Positions 25,601 through 34,183 of a DNA stretch of 64,000 nucleotides are shown here, piece by piece (within the stretch, counting starts at the first letter, position 1; each line of letters begins with the position of its first letter). Where the stretch lies: contig NZ_BMMD01000009.1 of the NCBI RefSeq assembly GCF_014645655.1, forward strand, positions 62,001 through 126,000. Reading direction: 5' to 3'. This DNA comes from Agromyces bauzanensis (GTDB lineage Bacteria > Actinomycetota > Actinomycetes > Actinomycetales > Microbacteriaceae). The position numbers were made by a program, and so were the translations under genes. The notes beneath the pieces are model-generated. The model did no database searches. It was given only the letters and a program-made list of their open reading frames with translations, and was not told where the DNA came from.

Positions 25601-25660
25601 CGCAAGCTCGGAGCGGCCACCCGCACCGAGGCGGCGTATCGCGCCGGCGCACTGCGCTGA
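22652..25660 (+). CDS. Large ATP-binding LuxR-family (LAL/MalT-type) regulator
   Basis: The protein has 1002 residues in three parts. An AAA-like ATPase comes first, with Walker A in GGEAGIGKTRLIREF (residues 37-51) and Walker B in VFVIEDLHWIDA. A central helical region of TPR type covers about 350-900 (many LALA/ALAALD helices). The C-terminal LuxR HTH covers about 943-1000 (TARERQVLELIAEGLSNRQI, then LFISGKTASVHVSAILRKLG). LAL regulators switch on one or a few pathways after binding a small molecule and ATP. The start could be ATG 22652 or GTG 22655. No obvious target gene is adjacent; the membrane gene at 25765 lies 104 bases downstream. Confidence 0.88.
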   Translation: MVTTSAPAMIGRDADLAKLYERLGEVRAGAPFTVIIGGEAGIGKTRLIREFEAGLPSDVRLLAGQCVDLGTVAAPYAPVKAALRTLVSEEGADRVLDAVGPGRAALVALLPELASPDVGASPPAAQAAAGAATGQLHEAIAVLLETFSRERPIVFVIEDLHWIDAATLALLRFLMRALGSSRVLTVLSYRTEDVTRGHPVRPFLSEAERDRWVERRDLGRLSRAQVRKMAKSLIVDKIPSETVLDAVFRRSDGVPFFVEELVGIDGCRDEGDVPDTLRELLLARYERLSEPAQELLRLISIGGVCVSHSMLSAVYTGTADELDQAARESVLTGVLMIDGDDYTFRHALVREAILADLLPGERARFHARYAEAYEAAAAAGTRRLAAEISFHWLGAHDAGRAFPATMQAMREARAATAYATAAQLGERALGLWDVVPDPVAASGTTKLELMGRTASHLRNAGEGERSLALVKAALAECPRDDPNYPRLLRDKALYLASVGKPGSIEVLEEALAALDALGDPGPNELRATTLTALAGRLMIDGRLDESVEVAERAFEAATAIGSARYSSIALNIAAGSRATRGEVELGIELMERARELADGDGAALLRYWVNASDLHHLIGNHKEAVRLAEEGLAQSREQGVERSSGVILASNAVEPLLALNEWERAAALVDRALALDPPTPFAVYLLRGKIWSLLWQGDTDAATELYRSARTSIVSVMEVEMQTRLGSGRLAAELALANDDLPGAWREARAILDEELLPLPGYAEPYLWVAARVVAALRARPGAVTDTVRAEVEAAVPEFRALLERLAYWPTASMWSTMFEAELAEASEGAGTGVAGTDVDAWKAAVAATAAPSAPGFLAPYALLRQGEAELAAADRIGARASLQAAFDVAQSGGVKAVRDRILRVAAAAGIGLEGVGGGAGLVAPSGGIADSVASDDAAATAELTARERQVLELIAEGLSNRQIGERLFISGKTASVHVSAILRKLGAATRTEAAYRAGALR

Positions 25661-25764
25661 TCAGCGGGGTGGGCCGAAACACCCTGGGTCGATGGTCCCG
25701 GGCCGCCGACGGCGGGCGTGCGGCGATGCTTGGCGCATGATTCCCCTCATGAAAGGCGCCTGAC

Positions 25765-26136
25765 ATGCGAACCCGACGGATCATCGCGATCGTGCCGGCC
25801 TTCATCACCGTGCCGTTGCTGGTGTTCGGCCTGATCGACCTGCTCGAGGGAGGCATCTCCCTGCTCGTCGCGATCGCGCTCGGCATGGTCGTCTGGGCGC
25901 TTGCGCGAGTGCCGCTGCCCAAGCTGCTCCGGATCTCGGTCATCGCGACGGTCGCGATCGGGGCGCTCACGCTCGGGATCGCGATGCTCTCGCTGCCCGA
26001 GGCGACAGGTTCCGGCACCGCGACCAACCCGATCTTCCCGGTGGTCGCCCTCGTCTGGGTCTGGCGAGCGGGCGTGCTTGTGGTGCTCGCGGGAGCGATC
26101 CCCCTGCTCCTCGAGCAGGTCGACGAGCTGCAGTGC
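25765..26136 (+). pseudogene. Hypothetical membrane protein, 3' end lost
   Basis: From ATG 25765 (GAAAGG site upstream) about 120 residues make four hydrophobic segments, beginning MRTRRIIAIVPAFITVPLLV. After LLLEQVDEL the frame turns into Arg/Pro-rich nonsense because it runs out of phase into a ThrE fragment. I infer that the natural stop was lost in a deletion that joined the two genes. Family not recognised. Confidence 0.5.
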
Positions 26137-26155
26137 GCCGTCGACACCGCCCCGC

Positions 26156-26833
26156 CTGGGCGTACTCGACCCGGCATCCACGATCGACCGCATCCGGCGG
26201 ATCCGCGAGATGGCGCCGCCGTACGGCCGGGCGCTGCGGGTGATCGGCTACGCGCTCCTCAGCGGCGCCCTCGCGGTGATGCCCGGCACGACGTGGACCG
26301 GCGTCGCGGTCGCCGTCGTGCTCGGCGCGATGGTGGGCGCGGCACTCCTCGTGAGCGAGCGGATGCCGAGCCGCTATGGCGCTCTCATCACGGTGGGCGT
26401 GGCCCTGGCCGTGTCCCTCGTGGTGTTCCTGCTGCTCGACGCGGGGTTCGGCCCGCGCATCCTGGCGGCGCTCATCGCGCCGCTCGTGGTGCTCCTCGCC
26501 GCCGGCATCCTGACGGCAGGTGCACTCGTCGGCGTGCCCGACTTCGACTTCGCGGAGCAACCCGAGGCGCTCGGCCCGATCGCGCCGTGGATTGCCGTCG
26601 CCGTCTTCGGCGTGGGGATCGCCGTGCACCAGTGCGCGCCGCGCCGCTCGATCCCGTGGATCCTGCTCGTCTTCTACGTCGCCTACGGCGCGCAGGTCAT
26701 CGGCGATGTCTTCCTCGGCGGCGTGCTCTCGGCGTTCGCCGGTGCCGTCGTGGTCATCCCCGTCACCGCCCTCGTCGCCCGGCAGCCGTCGGGACCCGCT
26801 GCGCTCGTGAGCTTCGTGCCGGCGTTCTGGCTG
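26156..26833 (+). pseudogene. Threonine/serine exporter (ThrE family), internal fragment
   Basis: In a different frame from the preceding gene, this stretch encodes about 225 residues of a ThrE-type exporter: STIDRIRRIREMAPPYGRAL, several membrane helices, then QCAPRRSIPWILLVFYVAYGAQVIG and SGPAALVSFVPAFWL. Family members carry an N-terminal cytoplasmic domain before this point and LVPGALGL-like residues after the last motif; both are missing. The fragment runs on into unrelated codons and towards the convergent DUF998 gene. It is a relic and is probably not expressed. Confidence 0.75.
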
Positions 26834-26885
26834 CACTCTGACGCCCGATGCGCGCCGACCGCCAACCGGTGGAACCGCCGAGGGC

Positions 26886-27995
26886 TCAGACCGCGTAGTC
26901 CTCGGCGGGGACGCCGCCAGTCGCCGCGAGCGCGTCGACGAATCGGATGAACACCGCGATCCAGCCGAAGATGAGCGAGAACGCGAGCAGTTCGAACGCC
27001 GTGAGGTTCCAGTAGCCCACGGGTTCGAAGAGCAGCGCACCGCCGAGGAGTACGGCGATGCTCACGCCGCAGAACACGAAGAACCGTCGGGGCATCCCGC
27101 GCAGCACCCACGGCGACGAGATGAGCAGGCCGAGGAACGACAGCGACATGCCGATGGCCGACGAATTGTGCAGCAGGATGCTGACATTGAGCGGGAACAG
27201 GCCGACGCAGGCGAGCATCACGCCCATGACGATGAACACGATCGAGACGATGCGAGGCGCCCACGCGTGCGCGAGCACGCCCTGTCGCACGAGGGTCGAC
27301 AGGTCGCGGTCGACGTAGATGGCGAAGGTCGTGACGAACGCGCCGGCGATGATGAGTGCGAGGTTGAAGAGCGAGCTCGAGAAGTCGTCGGAGATGCCGA
27401 GCTGGCTGAAGTGGTACTCCCACCATTGCGGGTCCTGCGACGTGGCCATGCTCGCGAGGGTCGACGTCGCCATGAACACGACGAGGAGGGTGGCGAGCTT
27501 GTTCGTGGTGATCGACGAGACCGACAGATAGGTCCAGTACCCGAGGAGGCCCGCCGCGGCGGCGGTCGCGCCCGTGCCGACCCACGCATCGACGACCAGG
27601 CCCTCGAAGCTGCGTTGCAGCAGCACGAACGTCGTGACGGAGAGGATCGCGGCGATGATCGCGTGCACCGCCGAGACCGTGGCGATGTCGATCGTGAACT
27701 TCCAGGGTCGGAGGGTGTGCCGCCACTCCTGGCCGGGCAGGTTGCGAGCACGCCAGTACCCGGTCGCGCCGAGCGCGATGCCGGCGACGAGCACGGCCAC
27801 TGCGGCGACGATCCCGACCGAGAGCCCTCCCCAGAGCGGCCAGAGCCCACCTGCGAAGATGAACGCCGCGACGATGCCGCTCGCGGCCGCGGCGATGGCG
27901 CCGGCGACCAGGGCCTCGGTCTCGACGGCGACCCGCCGCTGCGGTGGGGCTTCGTGGGATTCGGCGGCCGGGGCCGCCGTCGTAGCTGCTGGCAT
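26886..27995 (-). CDS. DUF998-family integral membrane protein
   Basis: This 369-residue protein has a Pro/Ala-rich N-terminus and about nine hydrophobic helices. The motif QWWEYHFSQLGISDD between helices, with NLALIIAGAFV after it, is typical of DUF998 proteins in actinobacteria. The function of DUF998 is unknown. The gene appears intact, although genes on both sides (ThrE fragment, ABC ATPase fragment) are broken. ATG 27995 was chosen over a GTG two codons earlier. Confidence 0.75.
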   Translation of the reverse strand: MPAATTAAPAAESHEAPPQRRVAVETEALVAGAIAAAASGIVAAFIFAGGLWPLWGGLSVGIVAAVAVLVAGIALGATGYWRARNLPGQEWRHTLRPWKFTIDIATVSAVHAIIAAILSVTTFVLLQRSFEGLVVDAWVGTGATAAAAGLLGYWTYLSVSSITTNKLATLLVVFMATSTLASMATSQDPQWWEYHFSQLGISDDFSSSLFNLALIIAGAFVTTFAIYVDRDLSTLVRQGVLAHAWAPRIVSIVFIVMGVMLACVGLFPLNVSILLHNSSAIGMSLSFLGLLISSPWVLRGMPRRFFVFCGVSIAVLLGGALLFEPVGYWNLTAFELLAFSLIFGWIAVFIRFVDALAATGGVPAEDYAV

Positions 27996-28170
27996 GGGCA
28001 CATCGTACGACCGCGCACGCCGTTCTCCCGCGACGCCACGGTGACCTGACGTCAGCTTCATTGCACGGCCCATGCTACGTCGCCGCTTCCACAACGCCGG
28101 TGCCCAGTGCGAGCTCCAGCGCGGCATCCTCCGGCCGCGTGCTCGGGCCGCCTCGAACTCGGCCGCCTGG

Positions 28171-28343
28171 GCGGAGACCGCGGCATCCCCGTGATCCTCA
28201 TCTCGCACAACATGCCGCACGTCTTCGACGTGGCCGACCGCATCCACATCCGGCGGCTCGGAAAGCGGGCGGCGACCATCACGCCGGAGTCGCACCCCAT
28301 GACCGACGCCGTCGCCATCATGACCGGCGCGGCCGCCGCATGA
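28171..28343 (+). pseudogene. Sugar ABC transporter ATP-binding protein, C-terminal fragment
   Basis: The last 57 residues (DRGIPVILISHNMPHVFDVA, then DRIHIRRLGKRAATITPESH and DAVAIMTGAAAA) match the end of a two-domain sugar ATPase of the FrcA/RbsA kind, including the H-loop histidine. Everything before this is missing; the bases just upstream encode no related sequence. The stop at 28341-28343 is also the start of the opposite-strand DUF2804 relic. Confidence 0.8.
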
Positions 28344-28344
28344 G

Positions 28345-28688
28345 CCGGCCAAGCGCGGTCGACGGCCGCGAGCGCAGTGCGCGCGAAGCGATCGTGGAAG
28401 GGCTGGAACCGCAGGTCGACTCGCGGGTCGCTGATCGACCACGGGGCGAGCCAGTCGCCGGCGTCGAAGCACGGGTCGAGCTCGTCGCCGAGCTTGTGCA
28501 GTCGCCCGTCGATCGAGATCGCGTTCTCGGTCGACCGGTGCCGCGGGTCCAGAGGCCGCCGAGCTGCAGGCCGAGGCGGCGTCCGCGTTCGATACCGGGT
28601 GCCGCGCCACGGGTTCGGTGAGCTCGCGCTCACGCGTCCTCGTGCCGGGATCGCCCACGTCGCCTTCTCGGGTTCCCGCCCGGATCAT
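28345..28688 (-). pseudogene. DUF2804 protein remnant, multiply broken
   Basis: On the minus strand the stretch begins with ERELTEPVA, the usual first motif of DUF2804 proteins. It then jumps to LQLGGLWTRGTG in one frame and STENAISIDGRLHKLGDEL and WSISDPRVDLRFQPFHDRF in another. The order and motifs fit DUF2804, but much of the N-terminal half and all of the C-terminal part are missing, and the frame changes near 28535. It abuts the ABC ATPase relic near 28345. No product is expected. Confidence 0.6.
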
Positions 28689-28783
28689 CGCAGAGGGGGG
28701 CGCGCGTGCGCCAGCGGCGAGGCGTCCGCCGCGGCGTGCGGTGGAGGCCGAGCCGGTACGGTGGGGTGGACCACGAGGAGCAC

Positions 28784-29545
28784 ATGAGACCCGGACCGAG
28801 GCGCAGCATCAGCCAGACCGACATCGTCGCCGCGGCGTTCGAGATCGTCGAGCAGAAGGGCTTCTCCGCCGTGTCGGTGCGCGGGGTAGCGGCGTCGGTC
28901 GGCCTCACGCCGACGGCGCTCTACACGTACTTCCCGTCGAAGAACGCGCTGCTGCGGGCCATGGTGGAGCAGCTCCTGTCGACGGTCGACATCGACGCGG
29001 CATCCGAGGTCGACGGGCCATCCGAGGTCGACGGGCGTTCCGGAGTCGACGGGGGCTCCGGAGTCGACGGGCGTTCCGGAGTCGCCGCGGCATGGCGCGA
29101 CCGCGTGCACGCGCACGCCGCCGCCCTGCGCGCGCGGCTCGCCGAGCACGTCGGCGCGATCGTGCTCGTGACGAGGGGCCCCCTCGACGGACCGCACGCG
29201 CTCGGCCTCAACGAGTCCCTCGTCGCGGGGTTCGTCGCCGACGGGATGCCGCACGCCGACGCCGCACGCGCGGCGCGGGCCGTGCGGGCCTACGTGCTCG
29301 GCGTCGCCGTGCTCGACGCGGCCGAGCGTGCGGGTGGTCCGGCCGGGGCGTCGCCGTCGGCGGCCGGCGACACGCTGTGGTCGGATGCTGCGGCATTCCC
29401 GCTCACCGCGGCGACCACGGGCCTCGCCGGCGACGGCCTCGACTGGGGACTCGACCGGCTGCTCGACGGCTTCGAGATGAGGTCGACGGCGCCGGATCAG
29501 GCCGGATCCGGGTCGATCGCGCCTGATCTCGTCAGGTCAGCCTGA
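28784..29545 (+). CDS. TetR/AcrR-family transcriptional regulator
   Basis: The N-terminal HTH of this 253-residue protein (ISQTDIVAAAFEIVEQKGFS, then RGVAASVGLTPTALYTYFPSKNALL) is standard TetR. The ligand-binding half contains a strongly conserved TetR_C-like pattern (ARAARAVRAYVLGVAVLDAAE). Between them lies a tandem repeat of a SEVDGP/SGVDGR hexapeptide. A GAGGAG site precedes ATG 28784. No target operon is visible nearby; the upstream genes are relics, so the regulated gene may have been lost. Confidence 0.8.
   Translation: MRPGPRRSISQTDIVAAAFEIVEQKGFSAVSVRGVAASVGLTPTALYTYFPSKNALLRAMVEQLLSTVDIDAASEVDGPSEVDGRSGVDGGSGVDGRSGVAAAWRDRVHAHAAALRARLAEHVGAIVLVTRGPLDGPHALGLNESLVAGFVADGMPHADAARAARAVRAYVLGVAVLDAAERAGGPAGASPSAAGDTLWSDAAAFPLTAATTGLAGDGLDWGLDRLLDGFEMRSTAPDQAGSGSIAPDLVRSA
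29003..29083 (+). repeat. 18-bp tandem repeat inside the TetR gene
   Basis: Four full units and a half unit of TCCGAGGTCGACGGGCCA-like sequence (later units TCCGGAGTCGACGGGCGT) encode repeating Ser-x-Val-Asp-Gly-x hexapeptides. All units keep the frame. Confidence 0.85.
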
Positions 29546-29618
29546 TCTCATCGGGTACACCTGATCGCGGGTGCGCGCACGTGGCCGGACCCGCGTGCGC
29601 CGCTGCCGCCGGACGCGA

Positions 29619-29651
29619 CGAGGCGCCGACCCATGAGGGGCCGGCGCCTCG
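29619..29651. terminator. Bidirectional terminator between tetR and the M6 peptidase
   Basis: CGAGGCGCCG and CGGCGCCTCG form a perfect 10-base stem with a 13-base loop. It lies between convergent genes ending at 29545 and 29670, so it can serve both. Confidence 0.75.
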
Positions 29652-29669
29652 CCGGTGGAGCGGGTCAGC

Positions 29670-32282
29670 TCACCCCGCGGTCGGCGGGGTGATCCGGATG
29701 ATCGCCGCCCGGTTGCCGTTGAGGGCCTGCAGGACCTCGACGACCGTGCCGTAGCCGACACCCGAGTCGGCGGGGTTGCCCGACCCGAACGGCCCGAGCC
29801 CGATGTCGAGCCCGTCGTACGCCGGGAGTCGGTTGCCCTCGAGGTCGTACAGCGGCGTCGAGTACTGCGCATTGCCGACCGAGGGCACCACGGCCGAAGC
29901 GTCACGGTCGCGGTAGAACAGCGCGCCGTCGGACTCGCGCAGGGCGAAGCCTGGCACCCAGCCCTGGTCGTCGGTGAAGGTGCTCACGGGCGCCTGCGCC
30001 GCGACATCCGTGCAGTACTCGACCGTGACGTCCGCACCCGTGAAGCACTCCGTGAACGGGTACGTCTCGGAGAGCCCGAACGCGGCGTTCGAGGACTGCG
30101 CACGCGAGGGCATCGCGTTCATCGTCGTCGGGTCGGCGTCGGCTGCAGCCCCGGTGCGCTGGAGCGGATCGAAGTGGCTGTCGACGATGAGCAGGCCGCC
30201 CTTGGCGCCGAAGCTCGGCAGCGCGGTCTCGTTCGACAGGATCTGGTTCGAGTTGCCGTACGTCGTGTCGCGGTACCAGACCAGGGCGCCTGGCGCGTTG
30301 TAGGCGAGCTTCTCGACCTTCCACGCGTCCACGCTGTACACCGAGTTGTAGGCGTACTTCAGGCCCTCGTCGAAGCCGTCGAAGTTGCGCCATTCGACCA
30401 GGTAGTACTGTGCCTTCACCGAGGTGCCGGTGTCGATGCGCCAGCCGGGGCCGGTCGTCGTCGTGAACGAGGCGACCTCGGTCGTCCAGCCGTTCTCGCC
30501 GCCCTCGACGTCGTCGGCCCACACCGCGGTTGCGCCGCTGGTGAGCGAGAAGTCGTCGCTGAACCAGCCGCGGTCGAGGTAGGCGGCATCGGTCGCCTGA
30601 CGCAGGCGCAGGTCGACGGTCTTGCCGGCGTAGGCGGCGAGATCGACGTAGTGGTGCGCCCAACCGTGCGAGTCGCCCGTGAGGCCGTACTTCTTGCCGC
30701 CGTAGTCGGCCATGCGGCCGTTCGGGTCGGCGTAGCCGTCGGGCGTGGAGACCTCGGTGCCGTCCTCGGCGTAGACCTTTAGCTCGGTCCAGCTCGACCC
30801 GCCGTCGGTCGAGACCTCGACGAAGCCGTAGTCCCAGTCCGCCTCGATCACGTAGTCGTTCCACATCCAGAACTTCGCATCGGCCGGCACGTCCACGATG
30901 GTGCGGCCCAGGCGGATGTCGGCCCAGTCCTGGTCCGCCCCGGTGTACCACATGTTCTCGCCGCTGTGCGGCTCGGTGAGCGTGATGACCTTGTCGGGGA
31001 GGTTGATCTTGACGCCGTCCTGCGTGCCCTTCTTGGGCCGCGAGGTCTGGCCGACCTTCACGTCGCGCGTCTCGCCGCCCGGGTTCATGACGAGCGGGTC
31101 GGCCCAGCCGAGCACCCACTTGTCCCAGAGGCCCATGTGCGTGGGTATCGACTGGAAGATCGGTCCCGAGTGCGACCCGGTGGACATGAGGTCCCAGAAG
31201 TCGACGTCGGAGCTGCCGGCGCCAGACGTGTCGTACAGGTCGGGCAGGCCGAGGTCGTGGCCGTACTCGTGCGCGAACACGCCGACGCCCGAGTCCTCGG
31301 GCTGCACGATGTAGTTCGACAGCGTGAGGTCGGTGCCGGGGATCGGCGCGCCGCCGGCGACCGCCGAGGAGTGCGCCCAGATGGCGTAGGTGCCCTCGGC
31401 GCCGCCGCCCCCGGACTTGTCCTCACCGGCGTGCACGAGCACGACGTGGTCGATCACGTCGTCGGGCTCGAGGAAGTTCCCGTCGCCGTCGCGGTCCGCC
31501 TGGTCCTCGACGTCGTAGTCGGACCACGGGAATTCGGGCTGCGCGGCGGCGAGCGCCGCAACCGCGTCGATGGGCAGTTGGCCCGGGCCGAGCGGGTTGT
31601 CGGGGTGACCCTGCATGTCCTGGATGGCGCCGGCCTCGTACTCGCCCGCTTCATTCTGGAAGCAGAGGCTCGCACCGTAGTACGCCTCGGAGTGCGGCAC
31701 GGTGACCCACGGGGTCGCCGCACCGGTCACGGTGTAGGCGCCGCGGGACATCTCCTCGTACATGGCCTTCATGGTGTAGCCCGAGATGTCGATGCCGGGC
31801 TGCCCGTCGGGGCCGGTGAGGTCGAGGCGTACACGCTCGGTGATGCCCTCGTCGGTGAAGAGCATCTTGTTGAAGTGCTCCGACGAGAAGTCGGGCACCC
31901 ACATCGTGCTGTTGTCCTCGAGCTCGTACGTGGCCGGATCGGGGATGCTGTTGTGGAGCGGACCGCTCTGCACGTCGCCGGGCTTGCACTCGGTGGCCCC
32001 GAACTCGGTCGGCACCTGCAGGCCGGTGAAGTCATCGGCGGCGTCCTCGCTGAATTCGACGAGGATCGTGAGGAGCTTCGCCTCCTGCGTCGACTTCGAG
32101 CTCTTCAGGTTCTTGAGTTCCTTGGGGCTCTTGCCGGTCTCGATCGACTTCGCCTCGAGCTTGGCGAGCCCGCGCGCCGCCGTCGGGTTGCCCTGGCTGA
32201 ACTTGCGGTCGAGCGCTGTGATGACCTTCCACGTTCCGGCGGCCGGGGCGCCGCTCTTCCAATCCGCGCTCGCGAACTTCAA
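29670..32282 (-). CDS. Immune inhibitor A-type M6 metallopeptidase, N-terminally truncated
   Basis: The 870 residues contain the M6 zinc motif HEYGHDLGLPDLYD (near residue 338), the LMSTGSHSG segment that follows it and long C-terminal domains resembling the VEG and MAM-like parts of immune inhibitor A (WYRDTTYGNSNQ, CFTGADVTVEYC). InhA proteins are secreted proteases. Here no signal peptide or propeptide beginning exists: the first residues (MKFASADWKSGAPAAGTW) overlap the relic of an opposite-strand hydrolase, after which InhA-like sequence begins (ALDRKFSQGN). The enzyme probably cannot be exported, and I regard the gene as damaged although the frame is open. Confidence 0.75.
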   Translation of the reverse strand: MKFASADWKSGAPAAGTWKVITALDRKFSQGNPTAARGLAKLEAKSIETGKSPKELKNLKSSKSTQEAKLLTILVEFSEDAADDFTGLQVPTEFGATECKPGDVQSGPLHNSIPDPATYELEDNSTMWVPDFSSEHFNKMLFTDEGITERVRLDLTGPDGQPGIDISGYTMKAMYEEMSRGAYTVTGAATPWVTVPHSEAYYGASLCFQNEAGEYEAGAIQDMQGHPDNPLGPGQLPIDAVAALAAAQPEFPWSDYDVEDQADRDGDGNFLEPDDVIDHVVLVHAGEDKSGGGGAEGTYAIWAHSSAVAGGAPIPGTDLTLSNYIVQPEDSGVGVFAHEYGHDLGLPDLYDTSGAGSSDVDFWDLMSTGSHSGPIFQSIPTHMGLWDKWVLGWADPLVMNPGGETRDVKVGQTSRPKKGTQDGVKINLPDKVITLTEPHSGENMWYTGADQDWADIRLGRTIVDVPADAKFWMWNDYVIEADWDYGFVEVSTDGGSSWTELKVYAEDGTEVSTPDGYADPNGRMADYGGKKYGLTGDSHGWAHHYVDLAAYAGKTVDLRLRQATDAAYLDRGWFSDDFSLTSGATAVWADDVEGGENGWTTEVASFTTTTGPGWRIDTGTSVKAQYYLVEWRNFDGFDEGLKYAYNSVYSVDAWKVEKLAYNAPGALVWYRDTTYGNSNQILSNETALPSFGAKGGLLIVDSHFDPLQRTGAAADADPTTMNAMPSRAQSSNAAFGLSETYPFTECFTGADVTVEYCTDVAAQAPVSTFTDDQGWVPGFALRESDGALFYRDRDASAVVPSVGNAQYSTPLYDLEGNRLPAYDGLDIGLGPFGSGNPADSGVGYGTVVEVLQALNGNRAAIIRITPPTAG

Positions 32283-32532
32283 TCCCTACGGCGGCGAGAC
32301 CGCCGTGGATTCGAAGAACCCCGAGCGCGGCCCGCTGCTGATCATCGGCGGCGAGCAGGACCACGCCGTGCCGCCGGCCATCACGCACGCCAGCTACCGG
32401 ATCCAGTCGAAGAACCCGGGCACCGCCGAGGAGATCACGATCCCGAACCGGGGACATTCGCTCACGATCGACTCGGGATGGCGCGCGGTCGCCGACGAGG
32501 CGCTCGCGTTCGTGCAGCGCTTCGTCGAGTAG
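32232..32532 (+). pseudogene. Alpha/beta hydrolase, C-terminal fragment
   Basis: On the plus strand, codons from about 32232 read PLFQSALANFNPYGGET and then GPLLIIGGEQDHAVPPAITH and IPNRGHSLTIDSGWRAVADE up to a stop at 32532. These are the acid (D in GEQDHAVP) and histidine (GHSL) segments of an alpha/beta hydrolase of about 270 residues. The part with the nucleophile elbow is missing. It meets the truncated M6 gene head to head at about 32250. Confidence 0.75.
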
Positions 32533-32639
32533 GTACCGGGTGCCGCTAACCCGCGCCACCGTGCGACGCGGGGGCGTGGCATCCGCTCGGAGACGCGCCG
32601 CGGGTCGTCGAACCGTGGCGCCGCGGCGGCGCCGGCCGC

Positions 32640-33326
32640 TCAGCCCAGGAGCAGGTTGCGCAGCTGGTCGGTCGAGTGCACGGTCGCGATGGCGTCGCCC
32701 GCCTCATCGGGGCCGCCGTAGCCCCACTCGACCAGTATGGTGGGCACGCCGTTGGCGAGCGCGCCGAGCGTGTCGTAGCCCCGGTCGCCGATCATGACGG
32801 CGTTGGCGGTGTCGATATCGAGATCCTCGAGGCGCCGCAGTGCCTCGGCGACGACGTCGGCCTTGGTGCTCAGCTCCTCGTCGTCGCTCGCACCGGCGAT
32901 CACCGTGAAGTACCGGCTGAGGTCATGGTGATCGAGCACCGCTCGCGCCATCGACTCGGGCTTCGAGGTGGCCAGCGCGACCGGGACGCCAGCGGCGTGC
33001 AGTCGCTCGATGACGTGCCCGACGCCCGGGAACACGGGCGAGCGCAGCACGTGTTCGCCGTAGTGGTCGCGATAGACGTTGAGCGCCTCCCACGCCTCGG
33101 CGTCGGTGAACCCCGCGGTCATGCGCAGGCTGTCGAGGAGCGGCGGGCCCACGTAGGAGCGCAGCACCTCCTCGGCCGGCGCCTCGAGTCCCATCTCCGT
33201 GAACATGTGCGTGAGCGACGTGGTGATGTCGGATGCCGAGTCGACGATCGTGCCGTCGAGGTCGAACAGCACGGGCGACCACGTGCGCGGGGGCGCGATG
33301 GTCTGGGTGGGCAGAGTGGAAGTCAC
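32640..33326 (-). CDS. HAD-family phosphatase, phosphoglycolate phosphatase-like
   Basis: The four HAD motifs are visible in this 228-residue protein: LFDLDGTIVDSASDI (motif I), VALATSKPE (motif II), KADVVAEAL (lysine of motif III) and MIGDRGYDTLGA (motif IV). A helical cap follows motif I. The protein is closest to phosphoglycolate phosphatase Gph or the PpaX subgroup. The first GTG at 33326 precedes a short leader. Substrate assignment within HAD is uncertain. Confidence 0.8.
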   Translation of the reverse strand: MTSTLPTQTIAPPRTWSPVLFDLDGTIVDSASDITTSLTHMFTEMGLEAPAEEVLRSYVGPPLLDSLRMTAGFTDAEAWEALNVYRDHYGEHVLRSPVFPGVGHVIERLHAAGVPVALATSKPESMARAVLDHHDLSRYFTVIAGASDDEELSTKADVVAEALRRLEDLDIDTANAVMIGDRGYDTLGALANGVPTILVEWGYGGPDEAGDAIATVHSTDQLRNLLLG

Positions 33327-33409
33327 CGTGACATCCTACGGGTAGGGAGTCTGAGACCTTCTCAGGAGAAGAACGCTCTCATGCCGACGCCGCGAAGGCA
33401 AGAGCTGTC

Positions 33410-34105
33410 TCAGAACAGGCGCGCGTGGCCGCCTTCGATGCCGCGCATCGCGTCGTAGTCGAGCACGACGCAGCGGATGCCACGGTCCTCGGCGAGCGTG
33501 CGCGCCTGCGGCTTGATCTCCTGTGCGGCGAACACGCCCTTCACGGGCGCGAGCCGCGGGTCCCGGTTCATGAGCTCGAGGTACCGGGTGAGCTGTTCGA
33601 CGCCGTCGATGTCGCCGCGTCGCTTGAGTTCGACGGCGACCGAGGCGCCCGAGGCATCCGTCGCCAGGATGTCAACGGGGCCGATGGCCGTCATGTACTC
33701 GCGGCGCACGAGCCGGTGCCCCTCGCCGAGCAGCTCGATCTGTTCGGCGAGCAGTTGTTGCAGGTGCGCCTCCACGCCGTCCTTGACGAGGCCGGGGTCG
33801 ACGCCGAGCTCGTGCGCCGTGTCGTGCAGCACTTCATGGATGGACACCACGAGCTGGTCGGCCGTCTTCTGGTGGGTGACCTTCCAGACCTCGACGACGC
33901 CGGCCGCCTGCTGGTCGTCGTCGGGCTCGATCGACGCGAGGGTGCACGGCGGGCTCATCCAGTTGAGCGGCTTGTAGCTGCCGCCGTCGGAGTGCACGAG
34001 CAGCGAGCCGTCGCCCTTCACCATGAGCAGCCGGGTCGCGAGCGGCAGGTGAGCGGAGAGTCGCCCCGCGTAGTCGACGGAGCAACGGGCGATGACGAGG
34101 CGCAC
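33410..34105 (-). CDS. nucS: Endonuclease NucS (non-canonical mismatch repair)
   Basis: NucS replaces MutS/MutL in actinobacteria and cuts both strands at G-T, G-G and T-T mismatches. The N-terminal DNA-binding half of this 231-residue protein has [15 protein letters not shown] and the segment [15 protein letters not shown]. The PD-D/ExK nuclease half shows [20 protein letters not shown], giving the acidic and lysine residues. The C-terminal RLF tail could contact the sliding clamp, as in other NucS proteins. Length is normal (about 225-230). Confidence 0.93.
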   Translation of the reverse strand: MRLVIARCSVDYAGRLSAHLPLATRLLMVKGDGSLLVHSDGGSYKPLNWMSPPCTLASIEPDDDQQAAGVVEVWKVTHQKTADQLVVSIHEVLHDTAHELGVDPGLVKDGVEAHLQQLLAEQIELLGEGHRLVRREYMTAIGPVDILATDASGASVAVELKRRGDIDGVEQLTRYLELMNRDPRLAPVKGVFAAQEIKPQARTLAEDRGIRCVVLDYDAMRGIEGGHARLF

Positions 34106-34183
34106 CTGTCGAGTGTACGGCGAGCCGCCGACGCGTGAGGCGCCGGGCGGCGTCGGCGGGCCGGCCGGGCGGATGCCCCGCCG

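Noticed and set aside
25738..25764. Eight-codon leader peptide before 25765
   Set aside because: Too short to support without evidence of attenuation; no hairpin alternatives seen.
28058..28633. A 191-codon minus-strand frame as one intact protein
   Set aside because: It mixes a DUF2804 piece with the antisense of the ABC ATPase tail, so it is a chance fusion of two relics.
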